A DNA stretch of 64,000 nt from an uncultured Nocardioidaceae bacterium (GTDB lineage Bacteria; Actinomycetota; Actinomycetes; Propionibacteriales; Nocardioidaceae): assembly GCA_902805855.1 (NCBI GenBank), contig CADCUJ010000101.1, forward strand, positions 1-64,000. The letters run 5' to 3'. Position numbers and translations under genes: made by a program. The notes under the pieces are model-generated. The model was not told where the DNA came from and ran no database searches. It worked only from the letters and a program-made list of their open reading frames with translations. Positions 34,071-43,195 of this stretch are shown here, piece after piece. Position 1 is the stretch's first letter. Every line of letters begins with the position of its first letter.

Positions 34071-34475
34071 ATGCTGTCCGACGAATCCCGCGTGTTGGCC
34101 GGGATCCTGCTGCTGGCCCTGGTCACGGTCGAGTCCGGAGGCCTGTACATGCTCAAGATCGTCCGTGGCAAGGCGGACGTCACGCCGTTCCAGCTTTCGT
34201 TCGCTCGTGCTGGCCATGCACATGCCGGAGTGCTGCTGATACTCGCGCTGCTGTGCCAGCTCTTCGCGGACGCAGCCGGGCAGAGCGGCGTGCTCGACTG
34301 GCTGTCCAGGTCGGGTGTGGCGGTCTCGGCGCTGTTGATGCCCGGCGGGTTCTTCTTCTCCTCGATGGGAGCCGGCCGCGACAAGCCGAACCGGTTGATC
34401 GTGCTCGTGTTCGCCGGGGCGCTGGTTCTCGCCGTGTCGCTGACCAGCCTCGGTGTCGGGCTGCTCACCGCGTGA
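34071..34475 (+). CDS. Four-helix integral membrane protein
   Basis: The 134-residue protein has four hydrophobic segments: residues about 8-28, 47-66, 80-100 and 110-132. His-rich AGHAHAGVLLIL lies in helix 2. ATG 34071 is preceded by GAGG. Its position next to a divergent MerR regulator with tandem operators suggests it is the regulator's main target. I do not recognise the family; the size resembles small heme-binding or channel-like membrane proteins, but no function is claimed. Confidence 0.7.
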   Translation: MLSDESRVLAGILLLALVTVESGGLYMLKIVRGKADVTPFQLSFARAGHAHAGVLLILALLCQLFADAAGQSGVLDWLSRSGVAVSALLMPGGFFFSSMGAGRDKPNRLIVLVFAGALVLAVSLTSLGVGLLTA

Positions 34476-34485
34476 TCGCAGCGGG

Positions 34486-35208
34486 CTACTCGGCGGCAGC
34501 GCGGCGCAGCGACTCCGAGAGCCGCTCGGCAGCGGCCAGCACGGCGGGCGCGTGCATGCGCCCGGGCTGACGCGAGAGTCGCTCCAGGGGACCGGAGACA
34601 GAGACTGCCGCCACCACCTTCCCCGAGGGAGACCGCACCGGCGCCGAGACCGACGCCACGCCCTGCTCGCGTTCACCCACCGACTGCGCCCAGCCGCGTC
34701 GCCGGATCCCGGACAGCGCCGTCGCGGAGTAGGCCGCGTTCTGCAGTCCGCGATGCATGCGTTCCGCGTCCTCCCACGCGAGCAGCACCTGGGCTGCCGA
34801 GCCGGCACGCATCGTCAGCTGCGACCCGACCGGGATCGTGTCACGCAGCCCCGAGGGCCGCTCGGCGGCCGCGACGCATATCCGGTGCTCGCCCTGACGG
34901 CGCCACAGCTGTGCGGACTCGCCGGTGATGTCGCGCAGGCGTGCCAGAACCGGACCCGCTGCCGCTAGCAGCCGGTCCTCTCCGGCCGCCGCGGCCAGCT
35001 CGGTCACCCTGGGGCCCAGCATGAAGCGGCCTTGGACGTCCCTGGCGACGAGGCGATGGTGCTCCAGTGCCACCGCGAGCCGGTGAGCGGTGGGGCGTGC
35101 GAGCCCGGTGCCGGCGACCAGTCCGGCCAGCGTCGCAGGACCCGCCTCCAACGCGGCGAGGACCAGAGCCGCTTTGTCCAGCACGCCGACTCCGCTAGAG
35201 TTGTCCAT
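34486..35208 (-). CDS. ndgR: IclR-family regulator of leucine genes (NdgR-like)
   Basis: The 240-residue IclR protein has the winged helix [45 protein letters not shown] and an effector domain with [31 protein letters not shown]. This and its divergent position from leuCD match NdgR/LtbR/AreB of Streptomyces, Corynebacterium and Mycobacterium, which control leuCD and other amino-acid genes. It probably regulates leuCD here and may act on leuB as well. Confidence 0.88.
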   Translation of the reverse strand: MDNSSGVGVLDKAALVLAALEAGPATLAGLVAGTGLARPTAHRLAVALEHHRLVARDVQGRFMLGPRVTELAAAAGEDRLLAAAGPVLARLRDITGESAQLWRRQGEHRICVAAAERPSGLRDTIPVGSQLTMRAGSAAQVLLAWEDAERMHRGLQNAAYSATALSGIRRRGWAQSVGEREQGVASVSAPVRSPSGKVVAAVSVSGPLERLSRQPGRMHAPAVLAAAERLSESLRRAAAE

Positions 35209-35277
35209 ACTCTGATAGTGCCGTCTCGCATAGCAAGATACAAATCCCCGGACCCGAGTGTGAGCAGGAGTCGAACC
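35209..35277. promoter_or_regulatory. ndgR-leuC divergent regulatory region
   Basis: The 69-bp spacer holds an imperfect palindrome TCTCGC-ATA-GCAAGA (35224-35238; one mismatch) and AT-rich hexamers on both sides of it. It is the natural place for NdgR to repress or activate both genes. AGGAG (35266-35270) supports the leuC start 7 nt later. Confidence 0.45.
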
Positions 35278-36699
35278 GTGGCCAGGACCCTTGCCGAGAA
35301 GGTCTGGGACGAGCACGTCGTCCGCAGTGCTCCAGGTGAGCCGGACCTGCTCTTCGTGGACCTCCACCTCATTCACGAGGTCACCTCCCCCCAGGCGTTC
35401 GACGGCCTTCGGCTCGCGGGCAGGCGAGTACGTCGGCCGGACCTGACCTTGGCCACCGAGGACCACAACGTGCCCACGGTCGACGTCGACCAACCGATCG
35501 CGGACCCGGTCTCCGCGACCCAGGTGGAGACCTTGCGCAGCAACGCCCGCGAGATGGGTGTCCGCCTGCACTCGCTCGGCGACGTCGAGCAGGGCATCGT
35601 GCATGTGGTCGGCCCTCAGCTGGGGCTCACCCAACCAGGGATGACGATCGTGTGCGGGGACTCCCACACCTCGACCCATGGCGCCTTCGGTGCGATCGCG
35701 TTCGGCATCGGGACCAGCGAGGTCGAGCACGTGCTGGCCACGCAGACCATCGCGCAGACCAAGCCGCGGACGATGGCGGTGACGGTGAACGGGTCACTTG
35801 CCGACGGCGTGACGGCCAAGGACCTGGTGCTGGCCCTGATCGCACGGATGGGCACCGGCGGCGGGCAGGGGTACATCGTGGAGTACCGCGGGGCCGCCGT
35901 CGAGTCCCTCTCGATGGAGGCCCGGATGACCCTGTGCAACATGTCCATCGAGTGGGGAGCCAAGGCCGGCATGGTCGCCCCCGACCAGACCACGTTCGAC
36001 TACGTCCGGGGCCGCATGCATGCCCCCACCGGATCGGAGTGGGACAATGCGGTCGCCCACTGGCAGAGGCTGGTCACCGACGAGGGCGCGCGCTTCGACG
36101 AGGAGGTCGTGCTCGAAGCGGCCGAGGTGACTCCGTTCGTCACCTGGGGAACCCACCCCGGCCAGGGTGTGCCGCTGTCCGGGAGCGTGCCGGACCCGGC
36201 CGAGCTGCCTGACACGGGTGACCGGGTCGCGGCCGAGAAGGCCCTGGAATACATGCAGCTCGCGGCGGGAACGCCCATGCGGGAGATCGCGATCGACACC
36301 GTCTTCGTAGGTTCCTGCACCAACGGCCGTATCGAGGACCTGCGGGCCGCGGCGGCGGTGGTCAGGGGCCGACAGGTGGCGGCGCACACCCGGCTGCTCG
36401 TGGTACCTGGGTCGACGCGGGTGCGGCTGCAGGCAGAGGACGAGGGCCTCGACGTAGTGTTCAAGGATGCCGGTGGGGAGTGGCGGGGTGCCGGCTGCTC
36501 CATGTGCCTGGGGATGAACTCCGACCAGCTGCAGCCCGGCGAGCGGAGTGCCTCGACCTCCAACCGCAACTTCGAGGGTCGTCAGGGCCGTGGCGGGCGA
36601 ACCCATCTGGTGTCACCACTCGTGGCCGCGGCCACCGCGGTGACCGGTCGACTCGCATCTCCGAGCGACCTGCCCACCGCCGACACCGCCACCGCCTAG
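35278..36699 (+). CDS. leuC: 3-isopropylmalate dehydratase large subunit
   Basis: The 473-residue aconitase-family protein has [12 protein letters not shown] at the N-terminus, the first Fe-S cysteine region near [14 protein letters not shown], and the last two cysteines in [14 protein letters not shown], giving the [4Fe-4S] site. [21 protein letters not shown] is also typical. With leuD it isomerises 2- to 3-isopropylmalate. GTG 35278 is chosen for its AGGAG; upstream GTG 35260 is possible. Confidence 0.96.
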   Translation: MARTLAEKVWDEHVVRSAPGEPDLLFVDLHLIHEVTSPQAFDGLRLAGRRVRRPDLTLATEDHNVPTVDVDQPIADPVSATQVETLRSNAREMGVRLHSLGDVEQGIVHVVGPQLGLTQPGMTIVCGDSHTSTHGAFGAIAFGIGTSEVEHVLATQTIAQTKPRTMAVTVNGSLADGVTAKDLVLALIARMGTGGGQGYIVEYRGAAVESLSMEARMTLCNMSIEWGAKAGMVAPDQTTFDYVRGRMHAPTGSEWDNAVAHWQRLVTDEGARFDEEVVLEAAEVTPFVTWGTHPGQGVPLSGSVPDPAELPDTGDRVAAEKALEYMQLAAGTPMREIAIDTVFVGSCTNGRIEDLRAAAAVVRGRQVAAHTRLLVVPGSTRVRLQAEDEGLDVVFKDAGGEWRGAGCSMCLGMNSDQLQPGERSASTSNRNFEGRQGRGGRTHLVSPLVAAATAVTGRLASPSDLPTADTATA

Positions 36700-36709
36700 G
36701 AGCCCGCCG

Positions 36710-37297
36710 ATGGACCGGTTCACGTCCCTGACCGGCACAGCGTTGCCGCTTCGGCGCAGCAGTGTCGACACCGACCAGATCATTCCTGCCGTCTACCTCA
36801 AGCGGGTCACCAGGAGCGGGTTCGAGGACGGGCTGTTCGCAGCGTGGCGCAAGGACCCTGACTTCGTGCTGAACCGGCCCGAGTACGACGGCTGCCGCAT
36901 CCTGGTGGCGGGCCCCGACTTCGGCACGGGCTCCTCACGTGAGCACGCTGTCTGGGCCTTGCAGGACTCGGGCTTCAAGGTGGTGCTGTCGAGCCGGTTC
37001 GCCGACATCTTCCGCAGCAACGCCGGCAAGACAGGTCTGCTGGCAGCACAGGTGGACCAGGAGGTGATCGAGCGGCTGTGGGCGGACTGCGAGGCCGACC
37101 CGGCTCTCGGCGTGACCGTCGATCTCGAACGACGCGAGGTCCGCTTCGCCGAGGTCGTGGCCCCGTTCGAGATCGACGACTACACCAGGTGGCGCCTGCT
37201 CGAGGGCCTCGACGACATCGGCCTCACGCTGACCCATGGAGCCGAGATCGCCGACTTCGAGGCGAATCGACCCGCATGGATGCCGTCGGTGCTGTAG
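36710..37297 (+). CDS. leuD: 3-isopropylmalate dehydratase small subunit
   Basis: The 195-residue swivel-domain subunit has [17 protein letters not shown] and the substrate-binding [34 protein letters not shown]. It lies 10 nt after leuC with TAGGAG overlapping the leuC stop as its ribosome binding site. Confidence 0.96.
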   Translation: MDRFTSLTGTALPLRRSSVDTDQIIPAVYLKRVTRSGFEDGLFAAWRKDPDFVLNRPEYDGCRILVAGPDFGTGSSREHAVWALQDSGFKVVLSSRFADIFRSNAGKTGLLAAQVDQEVIERLWADCEADPALGVTVDLERREVRFAEVVAPFEIDDYTRWRLLEGLDDIGLTLTHGAEIADFEANRPAWMPSVL

Positions 37298-37317
37298 CCG
37301 AACGCGAACGGACCGAA

Positions 37318-37340
37318 ACACGCGTTCGCTTCTCGCGTGT
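37318..37340 (+). terminator. Stem-loop after leuCD
   Basis: A perfect 7-bp stem ACACGCG/CGCGTGT with a 9-nt loop (TTCGCTTCT) begins 21 nt after the leuD stop. There is no T tract. It separates leuCD from the hup promoter (TTGTGG-N17-TAGCGT, 37346-37374). Confidence 0.45.
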
Positions 37341-37428
37341 GGTGATTGTGGCCGGAGCGACTTTTCCCTAGCGTGCAAAGGGCAAAGTCGAGCATCGGCT
37401 CGGCCCGAGGTTCACGGAAGGGAATCTA

Positions 37429-38010
37429 GTGAACAAGAGTCAGTTGGTTGATACCCTCGCGGCTCGCTTCGACGGCAACCGCAGGGCGGCTTCGCATGCC
37501 CTGGAGTCGGTGCTTGACACCATCACTCGTGAGGTCGCCAAGGGCGAGAAGGTCGCGATCACAGGCTTCGGCTCGTTCGAGAAGCGCGTGCGCCAGTCCC
37601 GCTGGGTGCGCAACCCTCGCACCGGCGAGCGGATCAAGGCCAAGAAGACCTCGATCCCCAGGTTCAGTGCGGGCGCTGACCTGAAGGCGGTGGTGTCCGG
37701 CGCCAAGAAGCTGCCCAAGGCCACGGTCTCGGCGGCCAGCGCTCCTGCCCGGTCGGCGGTCAAGTCGACACCGGCCAAGAAGTCGAGCTCCTCGAGCACC
37801 GCGAGGAAGACCACGGCGAAGAAGAGCCCGGCGAAGAAGTCGACGGCGAAGAAGAGCCCGGCCAAGAAGTCGACGGCGAAGAAGTCGACGGCGAGGACGA
37901 GTCCCGCCAAGAAGTCGACGGCGAAGAAGTCGACGGCGAAGAAGAGTCCCGCCAAGAAGTCGACGGCGAAGAAGTCGACCTCGAAGCGGAGCGCCGCCAA
38001 GAAGTCCTGA
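37429..38010 (+). CDS. hup: HU-family DNA-binding protein with lysine-rich tail (HupB/histone-like)
   Basis: The 193-residue protein has a standard HU domain in its first 92 residues (MNKSQLVDTLAARF, ITGFGSFEKRVRQSRWVRNPRTGERI) and a long basic tail. The last 65 residues are thirteen pentapeptides of the type TAKKS or PAKKS, like the eukaryotic H1-like tails of mycobacterial HupB and Streptomyces HupS. It compacts the nucleoid. GTG 37429 follows GGAAGGGAATCTA; a leader of roughly 45 nt from TAGCGT is expected. Confidence 0.95.
   Translation: MNKSQLVDTLAARFDGNRRAASHALESVLDTITREVAKGEKVAITGFGSFEKRVRQSRWVRNPRTGERIKAKKTSIPRFSAGADLKAVVSGAKKLPKATVSAASAPARSAVKSTPAKKSSSSSTARKTTAKKSPAKKSTAKKSPAKKSTAKKSTARTSPAKKSTAKKSTAKKSPAKKSTAKKSTSKRSAAKKS
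37813..38007 (+). repeat. 13 x 15-bp tandem repeat coding the HU tail
   Basis: Thirteen contiguous 15-bp units such as TCGACGGCGAAGAAG encode TAKKS, PAKKS and variants (TARTS, TSKRS, AAKKS). The phase is preserved to the last codon before the stop, and variants are concentrated in the middle and at the end. Confidence 0.9.
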
Positions 38011-38029
38011 CGCCGCACCTGGCCTCGCG

Positions 38030-38080
38030 CAGAGCATCGGTGGGTCGACCGAACGGGTCGGCCCACCGCTGTCTGCTCTG
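38030..38080. terminator. Large bidirectional hairpin after hup
   Basis: A 13-bp stem with one G-T pair, CGGTGGGTCGACC (38038-38050) and GGTCGGCCCACCG (38056-38068), closes a 5-nt GAACG loop. An outer 7-bp stem, CAGAGCA (38030-38036) with TGCTCTG (38074-38080), extends it. It stands between convergent hup and the OB-fold-like gene and should end both transcripts. Confidence 0.75.
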
Positions 38081-38090
38081 GAGAGAATCG

Positions 38091-38297
38091 TCAGGACAGG
38101 GTCAGGATCTGCAGCTTCTCGATCCGCAGGGCGGAGTCATCGCCGGTCACACTCAGCCGGACTCGCTGGCCGGGGCGCAGGAAGCGGAGCCCGGTGCCGG
38201 TCAGCGCATCCGCATCGAAGGGCACCTCGAGGCCGTCGTCGAGCAGCACCGTGCCGCTGGTGGAGTCGTGGTCGAACGACGAGACGGTCCCCTGCAC
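38091..38297 (-). CDS. Small cold-shock/OB-fold-like protein
   Basis: The 68-residue protein, VQGTVSSFDHDSTSGTVLLDDG..., has the strand pattern of a short OB fold with a GTVSSFD start reminiscent of CspA domains, but it lacks the aromatic RNP1 motif. GTG 38297 is preferred over GTG 38303 because TAGGCT (38304-38309, minus strand) would then be 6 nt upstream, as in other leaderless genes here. The cofC stop lies 2 nt away. Confidence 0.6.
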   Translation of the reverse strand: MQGTVSSFDHDSTSGTVLLDDGLEVPFDADALTGTGLRFLRPGQRVRLSVTGDDSALRIEKLQILTLS

Positions 38298-38299
38298 CC

Positions 38300-38959
38300 T
38301 CACAGCCTAAGGTCGGCGGTGACCTCCGCGGTCCGAGGGCCGAGGCCCAGTCGAGTCGCCGCTTGCAGATCCTCGGGTGTGTCGACGTCTCGGCGCAGGC
38401 CGGGGGCCGCGAGGTGACGGAGCTCGAGAGCGCCTGAGTCGACATGCGCCTTGCGCGACTGGGGTCCGAAGCGTGGCGTGAACAGCTCGCTGGTCGCAGC
38501 GGCCAGCATCGTCGTACCCACCTCATCCGCGTCCGCGACGAACGACACCTGCTCCGCGCTGGCTGCGGCGAGCGCGGCGCCGAGCTCGGCGCTTCGCAGC
38601 GCAGGCAGGTCCGCGCACAGGGCTGCCACCGCCATGCCGGGCCAGCGTCGCCGAGCCTCCTCGGAGGCCAGCCGCAGCGCGCCGTTCAGGTCCACGCTGC
38701 CCGAGTCCGAGACCACCTGTGCGCCCAGCCGGGCCAGCTGGCCGGCGAGCTCGACGTCGCTGCTGACCGCCAGGACCGCGGCGACCTGGTCCGTCTCGAG
38801 TGCTGCCGCAGCGGTGTCTGCGGCGAACGCACCGACGAGCCGGCGACGGGCCGAGTCTCCGAGACCCAGCAAGCGCGACTTGGCGACCGCTGCCGGCTTG
38901 ACCGGCAGCAGGACCACGAACCGGGGCTGCTGCCGCCGGGAGGGGGTCGAAGGCGCCAT
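38300..38959 (-). CDS. cofC: 2-phospho-L-lactate (or phosphoenolpyruvate) guanylyltransferase
   Basis: The 219-residue nucleotidyltransferase has VVLLPVKPAAVAKSRLLGLGDSARRRLVGAF at the N-terminus and AALCADLPALRSAEL, the CofC/FbiD pattern. It activates 2-phospholactate or PEP with GTP in coenzyme F420 synthesis. The other F420 genes are not in this window. It neighbours plsC-gpsA as in many actinobacteria. Confidence 0.88.
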   Translation of the reverse strand: MAPSTPSRRQQPRFVVLLPVKPAAVAKSRLLGLGDSARRRLVGAFAADTAAAALETDQVAAVLAVSSDVELAGQLARLGAQVVSDSGSVDLNGALRLASEEARRRWPGMAVAALCADLPALRSAELGAALAAASAEQVSFVADADEVGTTMLAAATSELFTPRFGPQSRKAHVDSGALELRHLAAPGLRRDVDTPEDLQAATRLGLGPRTAEVTADLRL

Positions 38960-39066
38960 GGACACCGATCCTGCCAGGACGTTCGCATCCCGCCTGCGGC
39001 AAGGGAGTGCCGGGCGGGCAGTAGGGTCGGACGGACATCTGGGTGGTTGGAGGAGGAACGACGTCG

Positions 39067-39828
39067 GTGGCCGGGCCGCGCAGCACGACGCAGAGACGCG
39101 GATGGGCGTTCGCGGCATGTGTCGCGATCGTCAAACCTCCGTCGCTCGCCTTCACCAAGAGACGCTGGATCGACGGGCACAAGCTTCCTGCCGACGGTGG
39201 CTGCATCGTGGTCGCCAACCACATCTCGCACCTCGACCCGTTCACGCTCGCGCACTTCCTGTACGACCACGGCCGGTTCCCCCGCTTCCTTGCCAAGGCC
39301 GAGGTCTTCGAGGTGCCCATAGGCGGGACGATCGCGCGCAAGGCCGGGCAGATTCCGGTGTACCGGCTGAGCACCGACGCGTCGCGGGCCTTCGGTGCGG
39401 CGGTGAGTGCGGTCCAGGCTGGTGAGTGCGTCGTGGTGTATCCGGAAGGGACGATCAGTCGGGACCCAGGACTGTGGCCGATGACCGGCAAGACCGGTGC
39501 GGCCAGGATCGCGCTCGCCGCGGACGTGCCGGTGATCCCGGTGGCCCAGTGGGGGGTGCAGGACATCCTCCCGCCCTACGCCAGGACGCCGAAGCTGCTT
39601 CCGCGCAAGACGGTGACGGTGACGGCCGGGGACGCCGTGCAGCTCGACGACGTACGCGGGGAGCGCGTCACATCGGCGACCCTGTGGCAGGCGACCGACC
39701 GGATCATGGATGCGCTGACGTCCCTGCTGGGCGGGATCAGGGAAGGGCAACCACCACCGACGCGCTTCGACCCTCGCTCGGCGGGGGTCCGCCAGATCGG
39801 CGACCCTGGCCAGGAGCAGGGGCCATGA
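39067..39828 (+). CDS. plsC: 1-acyl-sn-glycerol-3-phosphate acyltransferase
   Basis: The 253-residue acyltransferase has the catalytic VVANHISHLDPFTLAHF (HX4D), the substrate-binding VVVYPEGTISRDPGLWPMTGKTGAARIAL, and a proline motif VIPVAQWG. It makes phosphatidic acid. GTG 39067 follows GGAGGAGG by about 10 nt; GTG 39043 would put the ribosome binding site inside the gene. It is coupled to gpsA by ATGA. Confidence 0.92.
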   Translation: MAGPRSTTQRRGWAFAACVAIVKPPSLAFTKRRWIDGHKLPADGGCIVVANHISHLDPFTLAHFLYDHGRFPRFLAKAEVFEVPIGGTIARKAGQIPVYRLSTDASRAFGAAVSAVQAGECVVVYPEGTISRDPGLWPMTGKTGAARIALAADVPVIPVAQWGVQDILPPYARTPKLLPRKTVTVTAGDAVQLDDVRGERVTSATLWQATDRIMDALTSLLGGIREGQPPPTRFDPRSAGVRQIGDPGQEQGP

Positions 39829-40826
39829 CCAAGGTCGCCGTCTTCGGGGCAGGGTCGTGGGGCACCGCCTTCTCGGTGGTCCTCGCAGATGCCGGAAACG
39901 ACGTCACGCTGTGGGCCCGGCGCGAGGAGGTCTGCGATGCGGTCAACGAGCGCCGCGAGAACGCCGACTACCTGCCGGGTGTCCAGCTTCCCGAGGTCGT
40001 CTCCGCGACTCGTGAGCCGGAGCAGGCAGCGGCCGGCGCCAAGCTGGTGGTGCTCGCGGTGCCGTCACAGACACTGCGTCCCAACCTGGTCGAGTGGGCA
40101 GACCACATCCCCAGCGACGCCGTGCTGGTCTCGTTGATCAAGGGCGTGGAGCTGGGCAGCTTGAAGCGGATGAGCGAGGTGATCGCCGAGGTGACCGGCG
40201 CCGGCCCGGACCGGATCGGCGTGGTCACCGGCCCCAACCTCGCCAGGGAGATCGCTCGCCGGGAGCCGGCGGCAAGCGTGGTCGCCTGCGCGGACGAGCA
40301 GGTCTCCAAGCGGCTACGCGACCTCTGCCACTCGCCCGTGTTCCGTCCCTACTCGAGCACGGACGTGGTGGGCTGCGAGCTGGGCGGTGCGTACAAGAAC
40401 GTGATCGCCCTGAGCGTCGGGATGGCGATCGGGCTCGGTTTCGGTGACAACACCACGGCCTCGGTGATCACCCGAGGGCTGGCCGAGATCGCGCGGCTCG
40501 CCAACCGGTGCGGCGCCGACCCGATGACCCTGTCGGGCCTGGCCGGGCTCGGTGACCTGGTCGCCAGCTGCTCCTCGCCGCTGTCTCGCAACCGAACCTT
40601 CGGCGAGAAGCTCGGTCAGGGGATGACCGCCGAGGAGATCACCGCCTCGACCCGTCAGGTCGCGGAGGGCGTGAAGTCGTGCGCCTCGCTCCTGGAGCTG
40701 GCCCGTCGGGCCGACGTCTACGCACCGATCGTCGAGAACGTGCACGCGGTGATCGAGGGCGAGCTGACCGCAGCGGACATGCTCACCCGACTGATCTCGC
40801 GCGACACCAAGGACGAGCGGGACTGA
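39825..40826 (+). CDS. gpsA: Glycerol-3-phosphate dehydrogenase [NAD(P)+]
   Basis: The 333-residue enzyme has the Rossmann motif VAVFGAGSWGTAFSVVLAD and the active-site region GCELGGAYKNVIALSVGMAIGLGFGDNTTASVITRGLAEIARL, plus LSGLAGLGDLVASCSSPLSRNRTFG. It provides glycerol-3-phosphate for phospholipids, the substrate chain used by plsC just upstream (ATGA overlap). Confidence 0.96.
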   Translation: MTKVAVFGAGSWGTAFSVVLADAGNDVTLWARREEVCDAVNERRENADYLPGVQLPEVVSATREPEQAAAGAKLVVLAVPSQTLRPNLVEWADHIPSDAVLVSLIKGVELGSLKRMSEVIAEVTGAGPDRIGVVTGPNLAREIARREPAASVVACADEQVSKRLRDLCHSPVFRPYSSTDVVGCELGGAYKNVIALSVGMAIGLGFGDNTTASVITRGLAEIARLANRCGADPMTLSGLAGLGDLVASCSSPLSRNRTFGEKLGQGMTAEEITASTRQVAEGVKSCASLLELARRADVYAPIVENVHAVIEGELTAADMLTRLISRDTKDERD

Positions 40827-40833
40827 CTCGAGC

Positions 40834-41967
40834 TCAGACCGGACGTTGGGGCGCGAGCTGGTCCAGGGCCACGGCAAGGTCGTCCCACAGGTCGTCGACG
40901 TCCTCGATGCCCACCGACATCCGGACCAGGCCGTCGGGGATGGTGGCGGGCTCGCTCTTCCAGCGGCGGCGCCGCTCGAACGTCGACTCCACGCCACCGA
41001 GGCTGGTGGCGTGCACCCACAGTGTCGTCTTGTGGGTCAGCAAGTCTGCGGCAAGCGCCCCCTGGTCGAGCACGACCGAGATGACCGCCCCGAAACCGGG
41101 ATAGCGGACCTCGGCGACGGCCGGATGCGCGGAGAGGCGCCGCACGAGCTCCTGTGCGTTCGCCTGCGCACGGTCCATCCGCACGTGCAGGGTCCGTAGG
41201 CCGCGTAGCGCGAGCCAGGTCTCGAACGTCCCGGGAACCGCCCCGATCATGTCGCGGCGCTTCTTCAGCACGTCGTGCAGCTCGGAGTCCCCGGTGACGA
41301 TGGCGCCGAGGAGCACATCGCTGTGCCCGGCGATGAACTTCGTCGCCGAGTGCACCACGATGTCCACGTCCATCCCGAGCGGTTGTTGCAGGAGCGGGGT
41401 GGCGAAGGTGTTGTCGACCACGACGTGAGCCCCTGCTTCGTGCGCCGCCGCCACGATCTCCGGGATATCGGCGACCTCGAGCGCAGGGTTGGTGGGCGAC
41501 TCGATCCACACCAGGGAGGCACCCGCGCAGGCCTTGGTGACCGCCGCCGTGTCCGCGACGTCGACCAGCTCTGCGGTGATCCGGCCGCGCGCCTCCAGAT
41601 CGGCCAGCTGGAGCACGGAACCGTTGTAGGCGTGGCGCGGTGCGACGACCTTGCAACCGTGCCCAACCAGGTCGAGCACGGTCGACACGGCCGCGAGACC
41701 TGAGGAGAAGGCGAGCGCACGGCCGCCCTCAAGATCACCCAGGGCTGCTTCGAAGGCTGCCCAGGTCGGGTTCCCGTAGCGGCCGTACTCCACGTCCCCG
41801 CCGGCGACGTACGTCGAGGCCATGGTGACCGGGGTGTTCAGCGGGCTGTCGGGATCGTGCGGCGGACGTCCGGACTTGACCGTGACCGTCGCCGGCCGGA
41901 GAGCGGCTGCGGGCGGGGAAGCAGGTCCAGACGTCTCGTCGGGGGAGCCACCAGGCGCCGAAGACAT
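40834..41967 (-). CDS. Cystathionine gamma-synthase/lyase-type PLP enzyme
   Basis: The 377-residue Cys/Met metabolism PLP protein has GGDVEYGRYGNPTWAAFEAALGDLEGG, VVVDNTFATPLLQQPLGMDVDIVVHSATKFIAGHSDV with the PLP lysine, and the C-terminal MSVGIEDVDDLWDDL. It could be a gamma-synthase or lyase; the motifs do not separate them. ATG 41967 lies exactly 7 nt from TAGGGT (minus strand, 41975-41980). It converges with gpsA, 7 nt apart. Confidence 0.87.
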   Translation of the reverse strand: MSSAPGGSPDETSGPASPPAAALRPATVTVKSGRPPHDPDSPLNTPVTMASTYVAGGDVEYGRYGNPTWAAFEAALGDLEGGRALAFSSGLAAVSTVLDLVGHGCKVVAPRHAYNGSVLQLADLEARGRITAELVDVADTAAVTKACAGASLVWIESPTNPALEVADIPEIVAAAHEAGAHVVVDNTFATPLLQQPLGMDVDIVVHSATKFIAGHSDVLLGAIVTGDSELHDVLKKRRDMIGAVPGTFETWLALRGLRTLHVRMDRAQANAQELVRRLSAHPAVAEVRYPGFGAVISVVLDQGALAADLLTHKTTLWVHATSLGGVESTFERRRRWKSEPATIPDGLVRMSVGIEDVDDLWDDLAVALDQLAPQRPV

Positions 41968-42030
41968 GTCCTCCACCCTAGGCGGCGCTGCCCTGTCGGC
42001 CGCATCCGGGCGGGTAGGGTCGGCCGCACC

Positions 42031-43167
42031 ATGGACCAGCCAGCTCCGCCGGAGAGCCCTCGGAAGCCGCGGATCGCCGTGGTCTTCGGTGGACGTTCCA
42101 ACGAGCACGCGATCTCGTGCGTGACCGCCGGCAGTGTGCTGGCGGCGATGGACCCCGAGCGCTACGACGTCGTTCCGATCGGCGTGACCGGCGACGGGCG
42201 GTGGGTGCTGGAGTCCAACGACCCGGCGCGGCTGGCGATCGACTCCGCTGACAAGCTGCCCGAGGTCGATCCGACCAGGGCAACCGTGGCACTGGCGACC
42301 GACGCCGGCAGCAGCGAGCTCGTGGTGCATGAGGCTGCGTCGGTGCCGCGGACGCTGGGTGAGGTGGACGCGGTCTTCCCGCTCCTGCACGGCCCGTGGG
42401 GTGAGGACGGGACGATCCAAGGGCTGCTTGAGATGGCAGACGTGCGTTACGTGGGGGCCGGGGTGCTGTCCTCGGCCATCGGCATGGACAAGCACTTCAT
42501 GAAGATCGTGTTCCAGGCGGCCGGTCTCCCGGTGCTTCCGTATGCGGTGATCTCGCCGCGTGCCTGGGAGGTCGACCGCGCCGCGTGCGTGGAGTCGGTG
42601 GGCTCGTTGCGGTACCCGGTCTTCGTCAAGCCTTGCCGTGGCGGTTCCAGCATCGGCATCAGCAAGGTGCACGGCCCCTCGGGCCTGGAAGCGGCCGTCG
42701 ACGAGGCCCGGCGACACGACCCGAAGGTGATCGTCGAGGTCGCCGCCGAGGGAGCCCGTGAGGTCGAGTGCGGCGTGCTGCAGGCCCTGGACGGCGCTCC
42801 GGAGGCCAGCGTGGTCGCCGAGATCAAGGTCGACAGCAGCCACGAGTTCTATGACTTCGCAGCCAAGTACCTTCCGGAGGAGCACACGGACCTGCGGGTC
42901 CCCGCAGAGCTCCCCGAGCAGGTGACCGCCCAGGTCCGTGAGCTGTCGGTGAAGGCGTTTGCTGCCTTGTCCTGCGAGGGGCTGGCACGGGTGGACTTCT
43001 TCGTCCTGCCCGAGCAGCGGGTGGTGATCAACGAGATCAACACGATGCCCGGCTTCACGCCGTCGTCGATGTTTCCCCGGATGTGGGCGGAGTCAGGGGT
43101 TTCCTACCCCGAGCTCGTGGACCGGCTCATCCAGCTCGCCCTGCGACGCGACACCGGCCTGCGCTGA
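42031..43167 (+). CDS. ddl: D-alanine-D-alanine ligase
   Basis: The 378-residue ATP-grasp ligase has VVFGGRSNEHAISCVTAGSVLAAM, FPLLHGPWGEDGTIQGLLEMADVRYVGAGVLSSAIGMDKHFMK, KPCRGGSSIGISKV, and the Mg site EINTMPGFTPSSMFP. It makes the D-Ala-D-Ala end of peptidoglycan precursors; the Ser/Tyr pattern points to the normal D-Ala specificity. TAGGGT (42015-42020) lies 10 nt before ATG. Confidence 0.95.
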   Translation: MDQPAPPESPRKPRIAVVFGGRSNEHAISCVTAGSVLAAMDPERYDVVPIGVTGDGRWVLESNDPARLAIDSADKLPEVDPTRATVALATDAGSSELVVHEAASVPRTLGEVDAVFPLLHGPWGEDGTIQGLLEMADVRYVGAGVLSSAIGMDKHFMKIVFQAAGLPVLPYAVISPRAWEVDRAACVESVGSLRYPVFVKPCRGGSSIGISKVHGPSGLEAAVDEARRHDPKVIVEVAAEGAREVECGVLQALDGAPEASVVAEIKVDSSHEFYDFAAKYLPEEHTDLRVPAELPEQVTAQVRELSVKAFAALSCEGLARVDFFVLPEQRVVINEINTMPGFTPSSMFPRMWAESGVSYPELVDRLIQLALRRDTGLR

Positions 43168-43195
43168 CCTCGCCGGGCACGCTTGCGGCAGGCAG

